Below are positions 40,794-47,500 of a DNA stretch of 47,500 nt, piece by piece (positions within the stretch are counted from its first letter, which is position 1; the number at the start of each line of letters is the position of its first letter). The notes beneath the pieces were generated by a model. That model did not search any database, was not told the DNA's origin, and was given only the letters and a program-made list of their open reading frames with translations. The stretch is taken from the NCBI RefSeq assembly GCF_000007825.1, contig NC_004722.1, forward strand, positions 32,501 to 80,000, read 5' to 3'. The position numbers and the translations under genes are program-made. Source of the DNA: Bacillus cereus ATCC 14579 (GTDB lineage Bacteria > Bacillota > Bacilli > Bacillales > Bacillaceae_G).

Positions 40794-41717
40794 ATGCGAG
40801 TGGCACAATCAGTTTCAGAATTAATCGGGAAAACGCCGATCGTTAAGTTGAACCGCATCGTAGAATCAGACAGCGCAGATATATACTTAAAATTAGAATT
40901 TATGAATCCGGGGAGTAGTGTTAAAGATCGTATCGCATTAGCTATGATTGAAGATGCTGAAAAAAAGGGATTATTAAAAGAGGGCGATACAATCATTGAG
41001 CCGACAAGTGGTAACACAGGAATTGGTTTAGCGATGGTAGCGGCTGCTAAAGGATATAATGCAATCTTAGTAATGCCAGAAACAATGAGTATTGAGCGTC
41101 GTAATTTATTACGTGCTTACGGTGCGGAATTAGTATTGACTCCAGGGCCTGAAGGAATGGGTGGAGCAATTCGTAAAGCGACTGAATTAGCAAAAGAACA
41201 TGGCTACTTTATACCACAACAGTTCAAAAACCAATCGAATCCAGAAATTCACCGTTTAACAACAGGTCCAGAAATTATTGAACAAATGGGCGACCAATTA
41301 GATGCGTTTATTGCAGGTATTGGTACAGGTGGAACGATTACTGGTGCTGGTGAAGTACTGAAGGAAGCGTATAAAGATATTAAAATTTATGCAGTAGAAC
41401 CTGCAGATTCACCAGTATTATCTGGTGGGAAGCCAGGTCCACATAAAATCCAAGGAATTGGGGCGGGATTTGTTCCGGAGACGTTGGATGTAGAAGTATA
41501 TGATGAAATTATTCAAGTGAAAACAGAGCAAGCATTTGAATATGCGAGAAGAGTGGCTAAAGAGGAAGGTATTTTAGTTGGTATCTCTTCAGGCGCAGTT
41601 ATTTATGCAGCAACAGAGGTTGCGAAAAAGTTAGGTAAAGGGAAAAAGGTACTTGTTATTATCCCGAGTAACGGTGAACGTTATTTAAGTACACCACTTT
41701 ATCAATTTGAATCCTAA
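40794..41717 (+). CDS. cysK: Cysteine synthase (O-acetylserine sulfhydrylase)
   Basis: CysK joins O-acetylserine and sulfide to make cysteine. The 307-aa fold-type II PLP enzyme has the Schiff-base lysine K44 in NPGSSVKDR, the substrate/PLP loop PTSGNTGIG (about 69-77), and GTGGTITG (about 177-184), which binds the phosphate. The start is ATG 40794, with AGGAGTGA 5 nt before it; the in-frame GTG 40776 lies upstream of the ribosome-binding site. In B. subtilis CysK also serves as a partner of CymR. It is a single-gene unit with a terminator. Confidence 0.96.
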   Translation: MRVAQSVSELIGKTPIVKLNRIVESDSADIYLKLEFMNPGSSVKDRIALAMIEDAEKKGLLKEGDTIIEPTSGNTGIGLAMVAAAKGYNAILVMPETMSIERRNLLRAYGAELVLTPGPEGMGGAIRKATELAKEHGYFIPQQFKNQSNPEIHRLTTGPEIIEQMGDQLDAFIAGIGTGGTITGAGEVLKEAYKDIKIYAVEPADSPVLSGGKPGPHKIQGIGAGFVPETLDVEVYDEIIQVKTEQAFEYARRVAKEEGILVGISSGAVIYAATEVAKKLGKGKKVLVIIPSNGERYLSTPLYQFES

Positions 41718-41730
41718 TTAAACGCGATTG

Positions 41731-41765
41731 AAAAAGCATCCTTGAAAAAGGGTGCTTTTTCTTTT
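41731..41765 (+). terminator. Terminator after cysK
   Basis: AAAAAGCATCCTT pairs with AAGGGTGCTTTTT (one G-T pair) across GAAA. Confidence 0.9.
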
Positions 41766-41939
41766 GGGATTGGAAATAGGAAAAGAGTGAATGACTAGAA
41801 AACTTCATGTAAAATAAGAGGTAGTATAATTAAATTATTTTCACTAGCCTTCGAGTATAATCAATCTCTATATAAATAACTTATGTAGTTTGAGCTGGTT
41901 TATCTAAGAGGGTGGGATAAAAGAAGACGGGGTGTTGAT

Positions 41940-43337
41940 ATGCAACGAAGAAAATCTTTAGCGCTTTCTATTCCATATCAGTTAGATTTCTTTAAGCAAT
42001 ATAAATTTCTTTCTCAGGGTAAATCGCAACATATTTTGTTAGAAAGCGGCCGTGGCGGTCGTTATAACATTGTAGGGCTGAACCCAGTAGCGGTAATCCG
42101 AGGGAAGGATGAAACGTTACATATAAGTGAAAGTGGTAAGGGAACAATAAAACGAGGGAATCCGTTAGATTTAATGCAAGAATATATGGAACAATGGAAG
42201 ACGGACTATAACCCAGAGTATCCGCCTTTTCAAGGTGGTGCAATTGGCTATTTCAGTTATGACTGTATCCGTTATATTGAAAAGCTGCCTTCTCTTGCGG
42301 AAGATGATATTGATATACCTGACATCTTCTTTTTATTATTTGATGACGTATTTGTCTATGATCAAAAAGAACAAGTGTTATGGGTTATTACGCATTATGT
42401 AGATAAATATGAAGAGGCGAAAGAACGGCTAAATGAGTGGAAGAGTCTTTGGATGACAGAAGCGCCTGAAGTGACCGTGCCCTTTGAAAGTCCTGAAAAG
42501 AAAAGTGAAGCAGTTGCTTTTACTGAAGCTGGCTTTATGAAGGCAGTTGAATGTATTCAAGAATATATTGGAGCGGGTGATGTGTTCCAAGTAAACTTGT
42601 CGATGAGACAAGAAAGAACGTTACAGACACACCCACTAGAAATTTATACAAGTCTTCGTGAAATTAATCCATCTCCATATATGGGTTACCTGGAGCTTGG
42701 GGATTTTCAAATCGTTAGTGGATCGCCAGAGTTGTTAATTAAGAAACAAGGAACTGAAGTAAGTACAAGACCGATTGCTGGAACGAGATCTAGAGGCGCG
42801 GATGAGCAAGAGGATGAAGAATTAGCAAGAGAATTAATTGAGAACGAAAAAGAAAGAGCAGAGCATGTAATGCTTGTGGATTTAGAAAGAAATGATTTAG
42901 GACGTGTTTGTAAATATGGCACTGTAGAAGTAGATGAATTTATGGTAATTGAGAAATACTCACATGTTATGCATATTGTTTCTAATGTGCGTGGTGAGGT
43001 GGAAGAAGATAAAGATGCTTTTGATTTAGTGAAGGCTGTATTCCCTGGGGGAACAATTACTGGTGCCCCAAAAATACGTACGATGGAAATTATTGAGGAA
43101 TTAGAACCTGTTCGAAGAGGGATTTATACAGGGTCAATCGGTTGGATTGGTTATTCTGGAGATACAGAATTGAATATTGTAATTAGAACACTTCTTGCTA
43201 AAGATGGAAAAGCTCATGTACAAGCAGGGGCGGGAATTGTAATTGATTCAAATCCGGAAAATGAATATAAAGAGTCGTTAAAAAAGGCGATTGCTTTATG
43301 GCGTGCAAAAGAACGTAGTGAAGAAACGGTTAGGTGA
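41940..43337 (+). CDS. pabB: Aminodeoxychorismate synthase component I
   Basis: PabB converts chorismate to aminodeoxychorismate with ammonia supplied by PabA, the first step to p-aminobenzoate for folate. The 465-aa chorismate-binding protein has an N-terminal substrate-binding-like region and the catalytic core with STRPIAGTRSRG (about 276-287), ENEKERAEHVMLVDLERNDL (about 302-321), and GAPKIRTMEIIEELEP (about 378-393). It heads the folate operon; pabA starts 5 nt after its stop. Position and partner genes favour PabB over the related anthranilate synthase TrpE. Confidence 0.93.
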   Translation: MQRRKSLALSIPYQLDFFKQYKFLSQGKSQHILLESGRGGRYNIVGLNPVAVIRGKDETLHISESGKGTIKRGNPLDLMQEYMEQWKTDYNPEYPPFQGGAIGYFSYDCIRYIEKLPSLAEDDIDIPDIFFLLFDDVFVYDQKEQVLWVITHYVDKYEEAKERLNEWKSLWMTEAPEVTVPFESPEKKSEAVAFTEAGFMKAVECIQEYIGAGDVFQVNLSMRQERTLQTHPLEIYTSLREINPSPYMGYLELGDFQIVSGSPELLIKKQGTEVSTRPIAGTRSRGADEQEDEELARELIENEKERAEHVMLVDLERNDLGRVCKYGTVEVDEFMVIEKYSHVMHIVSNVRGEVEEDKDAFDLVKAVFPGGTITGAPKIRTMEIIEELEPVRRGIYTGSIGWIGYSGDTELNIVIRTLLAKDGKAHVQAGAGIVIDSNPENEYKESLKKAIALWRAKERSEETVR

Positions 43338-43342
43338 GAGAA

Positions 43343-43930
43343 ATGATATTAATGATTGATAATTATGATTCTTTTACATTTAATTTAGTGCAGTTTCTTG
43401 GAGAACTTGGACAAGAGCTCGTTGTTAAACGTAACGATGAAGTGACCATTTCAGATATTGAGAATATGAAACCAGATTTTCTAATGATTTCTCCAGGTCC
43501 GTGCAGTCCTAATGAAGCTGGGATTAGTATGGAAGTTATTAAATACTTTGCTGGAAAGATTCCGATTTTTGGTGTTTGTCTAGGGCATCAATCCATTGCA
43601 CAAGTGTTTGGTGGAGAGGTTGTCCGTGCAGACCGATTAATGCATGGAAAAACGTCGCTTATGCATCATGATGGAAAGACGATTTTTTCGGATATTCCTA
43701 ATCCGTTTACTGCGACGCGCTATCATTCCCTTATTGTTAAGAAAGAGACGTTACCCGATTGCTTAGAGGTAACATCTTGGACAGAGGAAGGGGAAATTAT
43801 GGCACTTCGTCATAAGACATTGCCGATAGAGGGTGTGCAATTCCATCCAGAATCTATTATGACTTCTCATGGGAAAGAGCTGTTGCAGAATTTCATTCGT
43901 AAATACAGTCCAAGTGCGACATTATGTTAA
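43343..43930 (+). CDS. pabA: Aminodeoxychorismate synthase glutamine amidotransferase component
   Basis: PabA removes ammonia from glutamine for PabB; in B. subtilis the same subunit also serves anthranilate synthase. The 195-aa class I amidotransferase has the oxyanion PGPCSP (about 51-56), catalytic C79 in GVCLGHQ, and the histidine-glutamate pair in VQFHPES (about 169-175). The start is ATG 43343; the in-frame GTG 43334 overlaps the pabB stop and lies in the AGGTGAGAG ribosome-binding site. Its end overlaps pabC by 7 bp. The GAG/TAG repeat array of the B. subtilis TRAP site is not present here. Confidence 0.95.
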   Translation: MILMIDNYDSFTFNLVQFLGELGQELVVKRNDEVTISDIENMKPDFLMISPGPCSPNEAGISMEVIKYFAGKIPIFGVCLGHQSIAQVFGGEVVRADRLMHGKTSLMHHDGKTIFSDIPNPFTATRYHSLIVKKETLPDCLEVTSWTEEGEIMALRHKTLPIEGVQFHPESIMTSHGKELLQNFIRKYSPSATLC

Positions 43931-44796
43931 TTTACGTAAATGGTCAGTATGTAGAAGCAAGTGAAGCGAGAATTTCTCCTTATGATCATGGTTATTTATA
44001 TGGTCTTGGAGTTTTTGAAACGTTTCGTATTTATAATGGTCATCCTTTCTTATTGGATGATCATTATAACCGTTTAATAGAGGCGCTGGATACATTGCAA
44101 ATTAAATGGACAATGACAAAAAATGATGTGATGCTTATTTTGAAAGATTTACTCGCTAAGAATGAATTGAAGCATGCATATGTACGTTTTAATGTATCGG
44201 CGGGTATAGATGAAATAGGATTACAAACGGAAATGTATGAAGAGCCTTCTGTTATTGTTTTTATAAAACCTTTAACAGCTCCAGGGGATGTAGTGGAAAA
44301 AGAAGGTGTTATTCTAAAACAAGTGCGAAATACACCGGAAGGGACATTTCGCCTGAAGTCTCATCACTATTTAAATAATATTTTAGGGAAGCGTGAAATT
44401 GGAAATGTTGTGAGTAAGGAAGGTATTTTCCTTACTGAAGCAGGTTATGTTGCAGAGGGCATTGTTTCGAATCTATTTTTTGTGAAAGGTGATGTTTTAT
44501 ATACACCTTCGTTAGAGACAGGGATTTTAAATGGTATCACTCGTGCGTTTATTATAAAGAGTGCTGAAGAATTAAATATAGAAGTAAAGGAAGGTTTCTT
44601 TACAAAAGATGAGCTACTTTCAGCGGATGAAGTCTTCGTAACAAACTCCATTCAAGAAATTGTTCCGCTTTATCGTATAGAAGCGCAGGATTTCCCGGGT
44701 AAAGTAGGAGTGGTTACAAAAAGTTTAATGTACCTTTATGGAATGCAAAGAGAGAAATTATGGAGCAGAAATGAACTACGAAGAGGAGATGTGTAG
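43924..44796 (+). CDS. pabC: 4-amino-4-deoxychorismate lyase
   Basis: PabC splits aminodeoxychorismate into p-aminobenzoate and pyruvate. The 290-aa fold-type IV PLP protein (branched-chain aminotransferase family) has YDHGYLYGLGVFETFRIYNG (about 20-39), the PLP lysine K145 in FRLKSHHYLNN, and the phosphate-binding TGILNGITR (about 199-207). D-amino-acid aminotransferases share this fold, but the operon context supports PabC. It overlaps pabA by 7 bp, and folP begins 1 nt after its stop. Confidence 0.93.
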   Translation: MLIYVNGQYVEASEARISPYDHGYLYGLGVFETFRIYNGHPFLLDDHYNRLIEALDTLQIKWTMTKNDVMLILKDLLAKNELKHAYVRFNVSAGIDEIGLQTEMYEEPSVIVFIKPLTAPGDVVEKEGVILKQVRNTPEGTFRLKSHHYLNNILGKREIGNVVSKEGIFLTEAGYVAEGIVSNLFFVKGDVLYTPSLETGILNGITRAFIIKSAEELNIEVKEGFFTKDELLSADEVFVTNSIQEIVPLYRIEAQDFPGKVGVVTKSLMYLYGMQREKLWSRNELRRGDV

Positions 44797-44797
44797 T

Positions 44798-45631
44798 TTG
44801 AAGTGGGATTATGATTTGCGCTGCGGCGAATATACATTGAATTTAAATGAAAAAACATTAATTATGGGGATTTTAAATGTAACACCAGATTCGTTTTCTG
44901 ATGGTGGGAGTTACAACGAGGTAGATGCTGCGGTACGTCACGCAAAAGAAATGCAAGGTCAAGGTGCTCATATTATTGATATTGGTGGCGAATCTACTCG
45001 CCCAGGTTTTGCTAAAGTATCAGTAGAAGAAGAAATAAAGCGAGTTGTCCCGATGATTCAAGCAGTTTCAAAAGAAGTAAAATTGCCTATATCTATCGAT
45101 ACATATAAAGCTGAAGTTGCAAAGCAAGCAATTGAGGCTGGTGCTCATATTATTAATGATATTTGGGGAGCGAAGGCGGAGCCAAAAATTGCTGAAGTCG
45201 CAGCTCATTATGATGTACCCATCATTTTAATGCATAACCGCGATAATATGAATTATCGTAATTTAATGGCGGATATGATTGCTGATTTGTATGACAGTAT
45301 TAAAATTGCTAAAAATGCTGGTGTGCCAGATGAGAATATTATTTTAGATCCAGGTATCGGTTTTGCTAAAACACCTGAGCAGAACTTAGAGGCGATGCGT
45401 AATTTAGAACAGTTAAATGTGCTAGGTTATCCAGTTCTCTTAGGTACTTCGAGAAAGTCCTTTATTGGGCACGTATTAGATTTGCCAGTGGAGGAACGCC
45501 TTGAGGGAACAGGAGCTACCGTTTGTCTTGGTATTGAAAAGGGCTGTGAGTTTGTTCGTGTCCATGATGTGAAAGAAATGGCGCGTATGGCTAAAATGAT
45601 GGATGCGATGATTGGTAAGGGGGTAAGGTAA
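44798..45631 (+). CDS. folP: Dihydropteroate synthase
   Basis: FolP condenses p-aminobenzoate with hydroxymethyl-dihydropterin pyrophosphate; it is the sulfonamide target. The 277-aa TIM-barrel protein shows ILNVTPDSFSDGG (about 25-37), GGESTRPG (about 64-71), DIWGAKAEP, and GTSRKSFIG (about 217-225). The start is TTG 44798: GAGGAG (44783-44788) is 9 nt away, whereas the ATG at 44789 directly abuts it. This gives MKWDYDLRCGEYTLNLN, which I recall as the start of the B. anthracis enzyme. folB begins immediately after its stop. Confidence 0.96.
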   Translation: MKWDYDLRCGEYTLNLNEKTLIMGILNVTPDSFSDGGSYNEVDAAVRHAKEMQGQGAHIIDIGGESTRPGFAKVSVEEEIKRVVPMIQAVSKEVKLPISIDTYKAEVAKQAIEAGAHIINDIWGAKAEPKIAEVAAHYDVPIILMHNRDNMNYRNLMADMIADLYDSIKIAKNAGVPDENIILDPGIGFAKTPEQNLEAMRNLEQLNVLGYPVLLGTSRKSFIGHVLDLPVEERLEGTGATVCLGIEKGCEFVRVHDVKEMARMAKMMDAMIGKGVR

Positions 45632-45994
45632 TTGGATAAAATTTATATCCATGATATGGAGTTTTATGGTTATCATGGTGTGTTCCCAGAGGAGAATAAA
45701 TTAGGTCAGAGATTTAAAGTTGACTTAACGGTGGAGTTGGATTTAAAGCGTGCAGGGGAAAGTGATGACTTAGAGCATTCGGTCAATTATGGAGAGCTTT
45801 TCGAATTATGTAGAAAAGTTGTTGAGGATAGAAAGTATAAGCTTGTGGAGAGTATCGCTGAAAATATTGCTGCAGATATATTAAAACAATATGAAAGTAT
45901 TTCACGCTGTACAATTAAGGTAATTAAGCCGGATCCACCGATACCGGGTCATTATCGTGCTGTAGCAGTAGAAATTACGAGAGAACGTCCATGA
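45632..45994 (+). CDS. folB: Dihydroneopterin aldolase
   Basis: FolB cleaves dihydroneopterin to hydroxymethyl-dihydropterin and glycolaldehyde. The 120-aa tunnel-fold protein has FYGYHGVFPEENKLGQRFKV (about 10-29), the conserved glutamate in LVESIAENIA (about 74-83), and the lysine in KPDPPIPGH (about 101-109). It starts with TTG 45632, exactly after the folP stop, behind GGGGTAAGG. Its stop overlaps the folK start by 4 bp. Confidence 0.95.
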   Translation: MDKIYIHDMEFYGYHGVFPEENKLGQRFKVDLTVELDLKRAGESDDLEHSVNYGELFELCRKVVEDRKYKLVESIAENIAADILKQYESISRCTIKVIKPDPPIPGHYRAVAVEITRERP

Positions 45995-46506
45995 ACAATA
46001 TAGCTTACATTGCATTAGGGTCAAATATTGGAGAGCGTTATACGTATCTAACTGAAGCGATTCAGTTTTTAAATAAAAATCCTTATATTCAGGTTGATGA
46101 TATTTCATCTGTATATGAAACTGAGCCAGTTGGCTATACTGACCAAAGTTGCTTTTTAAATTTAGTTATAAAAATTTCTACCAATTTATCACCACAAGAG
46201 TTATTGAAAGTAACACAAAAAGTAGAAAATGACCTAGGAAGAAAAAGGGAAATTAGGTGGGGGCCGAGGACTATCGACCTTGACATTTTACTTTATAATC
46301 AAGAGAATATTGAAGCAGAGAATCTTATTGTTCCGCATCCGCGGATGTTTGAAAGAGCTTTTGTTATCGTTCCGTTGTTAGAGATTAATCAAGACATAAA
46401 ACAAAACATTTCACGTTCACAAGTAGAAGAAATGAAAAGGCGAGAGGGAGTAACGATATGGAAGCAGAAAAATGGGGAAGACGCATTCGTGCTTTTCGAA
46501 AGCTAA
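45991..46506 (+). CDS. folK: 2-amino-4-hydroxy-6-hydroxymethyldihydropteridine pyrophosphokinase
   Basis: FolK (HPPK) transfers pyrophosphate from ATP to hydroxymethyl-dihydropterin, making the FolP substrate. The 171-aa protein has YIALGSNIGERY (about 5-16), SSVYETEPVGYTDQ (about 39-52), the signature RWGPRTIDLDILLY (about 90-103), and HPRMFERAFVIVPL (about 115-128). Its last 49 bp overlap the next gene, yazB, in another frame. The ATG overlaps the folB stop. Confidence 0.95.
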   Translation: MNNIAYIALGSNIGERYTYLTEAIQFLNKNPYIQVDDISSVYETEPVGYTDQSCFLNLVIKISTNLSPQELLKVTQKVENDLGRKREIRWGPRTIDLDILLYNQENIEAENLIVPHPRMFERAFVIVPLLEINQDIKQNISRSQVEEMKRREGVTIWKQKNGEDAFVLFES

Positions 46507-46661
46507 AAGGCTATACACAAGAAGGTTTTGCTAAAGAACTAGGGGTATCTGTATCTGTTTTAGGTGAAGTTGAGAGAGGGAATAGATCGCCTTCTCAAGA
46601 TTTTGTAGTAGAAGTTGCTAAGGCATTAAATGTTTCGATAGAGGAATTAATGCCAAAGTGA
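46458..46661 (+). CDS. yazB: Small XRE-type helix-turn-helix protein YazB
   Basis: This 67-aa protein is little more than one Cro/C1-type HTH domain: RIRAFRKLKGYTQEGFAKEL (about 9-28) holds the first helices, and LGEVERGNRSPS (about 35-46) the recognition-helix end. B. subtilis yazB has the same place between folK and yacF; its targets are unknown. The ATG follows GAGGGAG inside folK, and the 49-bp overlap implies translational coupling. The permanent link with folate genes suggests a regulatory job there, but this is only inference. Confidence 0.88.
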   Translation: MEAEKWGRRIRAFRKLKGYTQEGFAKELGVSVSVLGEVERGNRSPSQDFVVEVAKALNVSIEELMPK

Positions 46662-46684
46662 TTGTACAGGAAGGAGTAGGTTGA

Positions 46685-47500
46685 TTGTTAAAGATTGCAA
46701 ATATCGAGATGAAAAATCCGGTTGTACTAGCACCGATGGCGGGAGTGTGTAACTCTGCATTCCGTTTAACAGTAAAAGAATTTGGTGCCGGCTTAGTTTG
46801 TGCTGAAATGGTAAGTGATAAGGCAATATTACTTAATAATAAAAGAACATTAGATATGTTATATATCGACGAGAGAGAAAAGCCATTAAGTTTACAAATT
46901 TTTGGTGGAGAGAAAGAAACTCTTGTAGATGCTGCGAAATATGTAGATAAATATACGACAGCAGACATAATTGATATTAATATGGGTTGTCCAGTGCCGA
47001 AAATCGTTAAATGTGATGCGGGGGCAAGGTGGCTTTTAGATCCGAATAAAATATATGAAATGGTAGCAGCGGTTGTAGATGCTGTAGAAAAGCCGGTTAC
47101 AGTTAAAATGCGTATCGGTTGGGATGAAGAACATATTTTCGCAATAGAAAATGCTAGGGCTGTTGAGCGTGCTGGTGGCCAAGCTGTGGCGGTTCACGGA
47201 CGTACACGAGTGCAAATGTATGAAGGAAAAGCGGATTGGGATATTATTAAACAAGTAAAACAATCTGTAAATATCCCGGTTATCGGAAATGGTGATGTCG
47301 CAACGCCGCAAGATGCAAAGCGTATGCTTGATGAAATTGGTGTAGATGGTGTTATGATTGGTCGTGCGGCTCTTGGAGATCCGTGGATGATTTATCGTAC
47401 GGTAAAGTATTTGGAGACAGGTGAATTAATGCCGGAACCAACAGTGCGCGAGAAAATTGATGTATGTATGTTACATCTAGATCGTCTTATTGACTTAAAG
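46685..47500 (+). CDS. dus: tRNA-dihydrouridine synthase (DusB-like), 3' end outside window
   Basis: This FMN enzyme reduces specific uridines in tRNA to dihydrouridine. The 272 visible codons, open to the window end, show VLAPMAGVCNSAFRL (about 14-28), NMGCPVPKIVKCDAG (about 99-113) with the catalytic cysteine in MGCP, VKMRIGWDE (about 140-148), VHGRTR (about 168-173), and GNGDVATPQDAKRML (about 201-215). It starts with TTG 46685 behind AAGGAGTAGG, 23 nt after yazB. It corresponds to yacF at the same place in B. subtilis. The C-terminal helical domain is cut off. Confidence 0.94.
   Translation, partial: MLKIANIEMKNPVVLAPMAGVCNSAFRLTVKEFGAGLVCAEMVSDKAILLNNKRTLDMLYIDEREKPLSLQIFGGEKETLVDAAKYVDKYTTADIIDINMGCPVPKIVKCDAGARWLLDPNKIYEMVAAVVDAVEKPVTVKMRIGWDEEHIFAIENARAVERAGGQAVAVHGRTRVQMYEGKADWDIIKQVKQSVNIPVIGNGDVATPQDAKRMLDEIGVDGVMIGRAALGDPWMIYRTVKYLETGELMPEPTVREKIDVCMLHLDRLIDLK

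Overview
The window is a stretch of chromosome from a low-GC, endospore-forming Firmicute. Protein sequences (MetG, SpoVG, Pth, Mfd, TilS, FolP and others) and gene order point to the Bacillus cereus group, in the segment just downstream of an origin-proximal rRNA operon. This is family recognition from memory, with no database search, and I do not assign a species. I see no insertion sequences, prophage, CRISPR arrays or islands of odd composition. It is an almost unbroken core-genome block, co-linear with the B. subtilis csfB-to-yacF region but missing several B. subtilis genes.

Layout. 1-1475: 3' part of a 23S rRNA gene, 5S rRNA and the rrn terminator. 1629-8090: csfB (anti-sigma factor Gin), a PLP-dependent amino-acid decarboxylase (yaaO type), tmk, holB, ricT, yabA, trmN6, yazA and rsmI, that is nucleotide supply, the clamp loader, replication-initiation control and RNA modification. 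8111-8395: abrB on the minus strand, the only leftward protein gene, with a canonical promoter and tandem Spo0A boxes. 8396-8880: the only long gene-free stretch, with a possible structured metG leader. 8881-18086: metG, tatD, rnmV, ksgA, yabG, veg, sspF, ispE, purR, ridA and spoVG. 18400-25315: glmU, prs, pth, fin and mfd. 25452-31529: spoVT, a SpoVB-like flippase (yabM), yabN/mazG, rqcP, yabP, yabQ, divIC and yabR. 31689-31847: tRNA-Met and tRNA-Glu. 32107-41717: spoIIE, tilS, hpt, ftsH, coaX, hslO and cysK. 41940-46661: the folate operon pabB-pabA-pabC-folP-folB-folK with an embedded small HTH gene (yazB), followed by a dus gene cut by the window end.

Sporulation control runs through the whole segment. 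abrB carries tandem 0A boxes. spoVG has a sigma-H promoter behind AT-rich repeats. spoIIE has consensus -35 and -10 hexamers at 21-bp spacing. csfB and fin encode anti-sigma factors. fin, sspF and spoVT have sigma-G-type promoters, and yabG has a sigma-K-type promoter. The housekeeping genes supply PRPP and nucleotides (prs, purR, hpt, tmk), cell-wall precursors (glmU), folate, tRNA function (metG, tilS, rsmI, pth) and repair (mfd).

I corrected many starts by ribosome-binding-site position; ten genes appear to use TTG or GTG. I found no clearly new multigene system. The best leads are the possible structured leader before metG, a perfect 11-bp inverted repeat overlapping the tRNA promoter, and the poorly understood small HTH gene in the folate operon.
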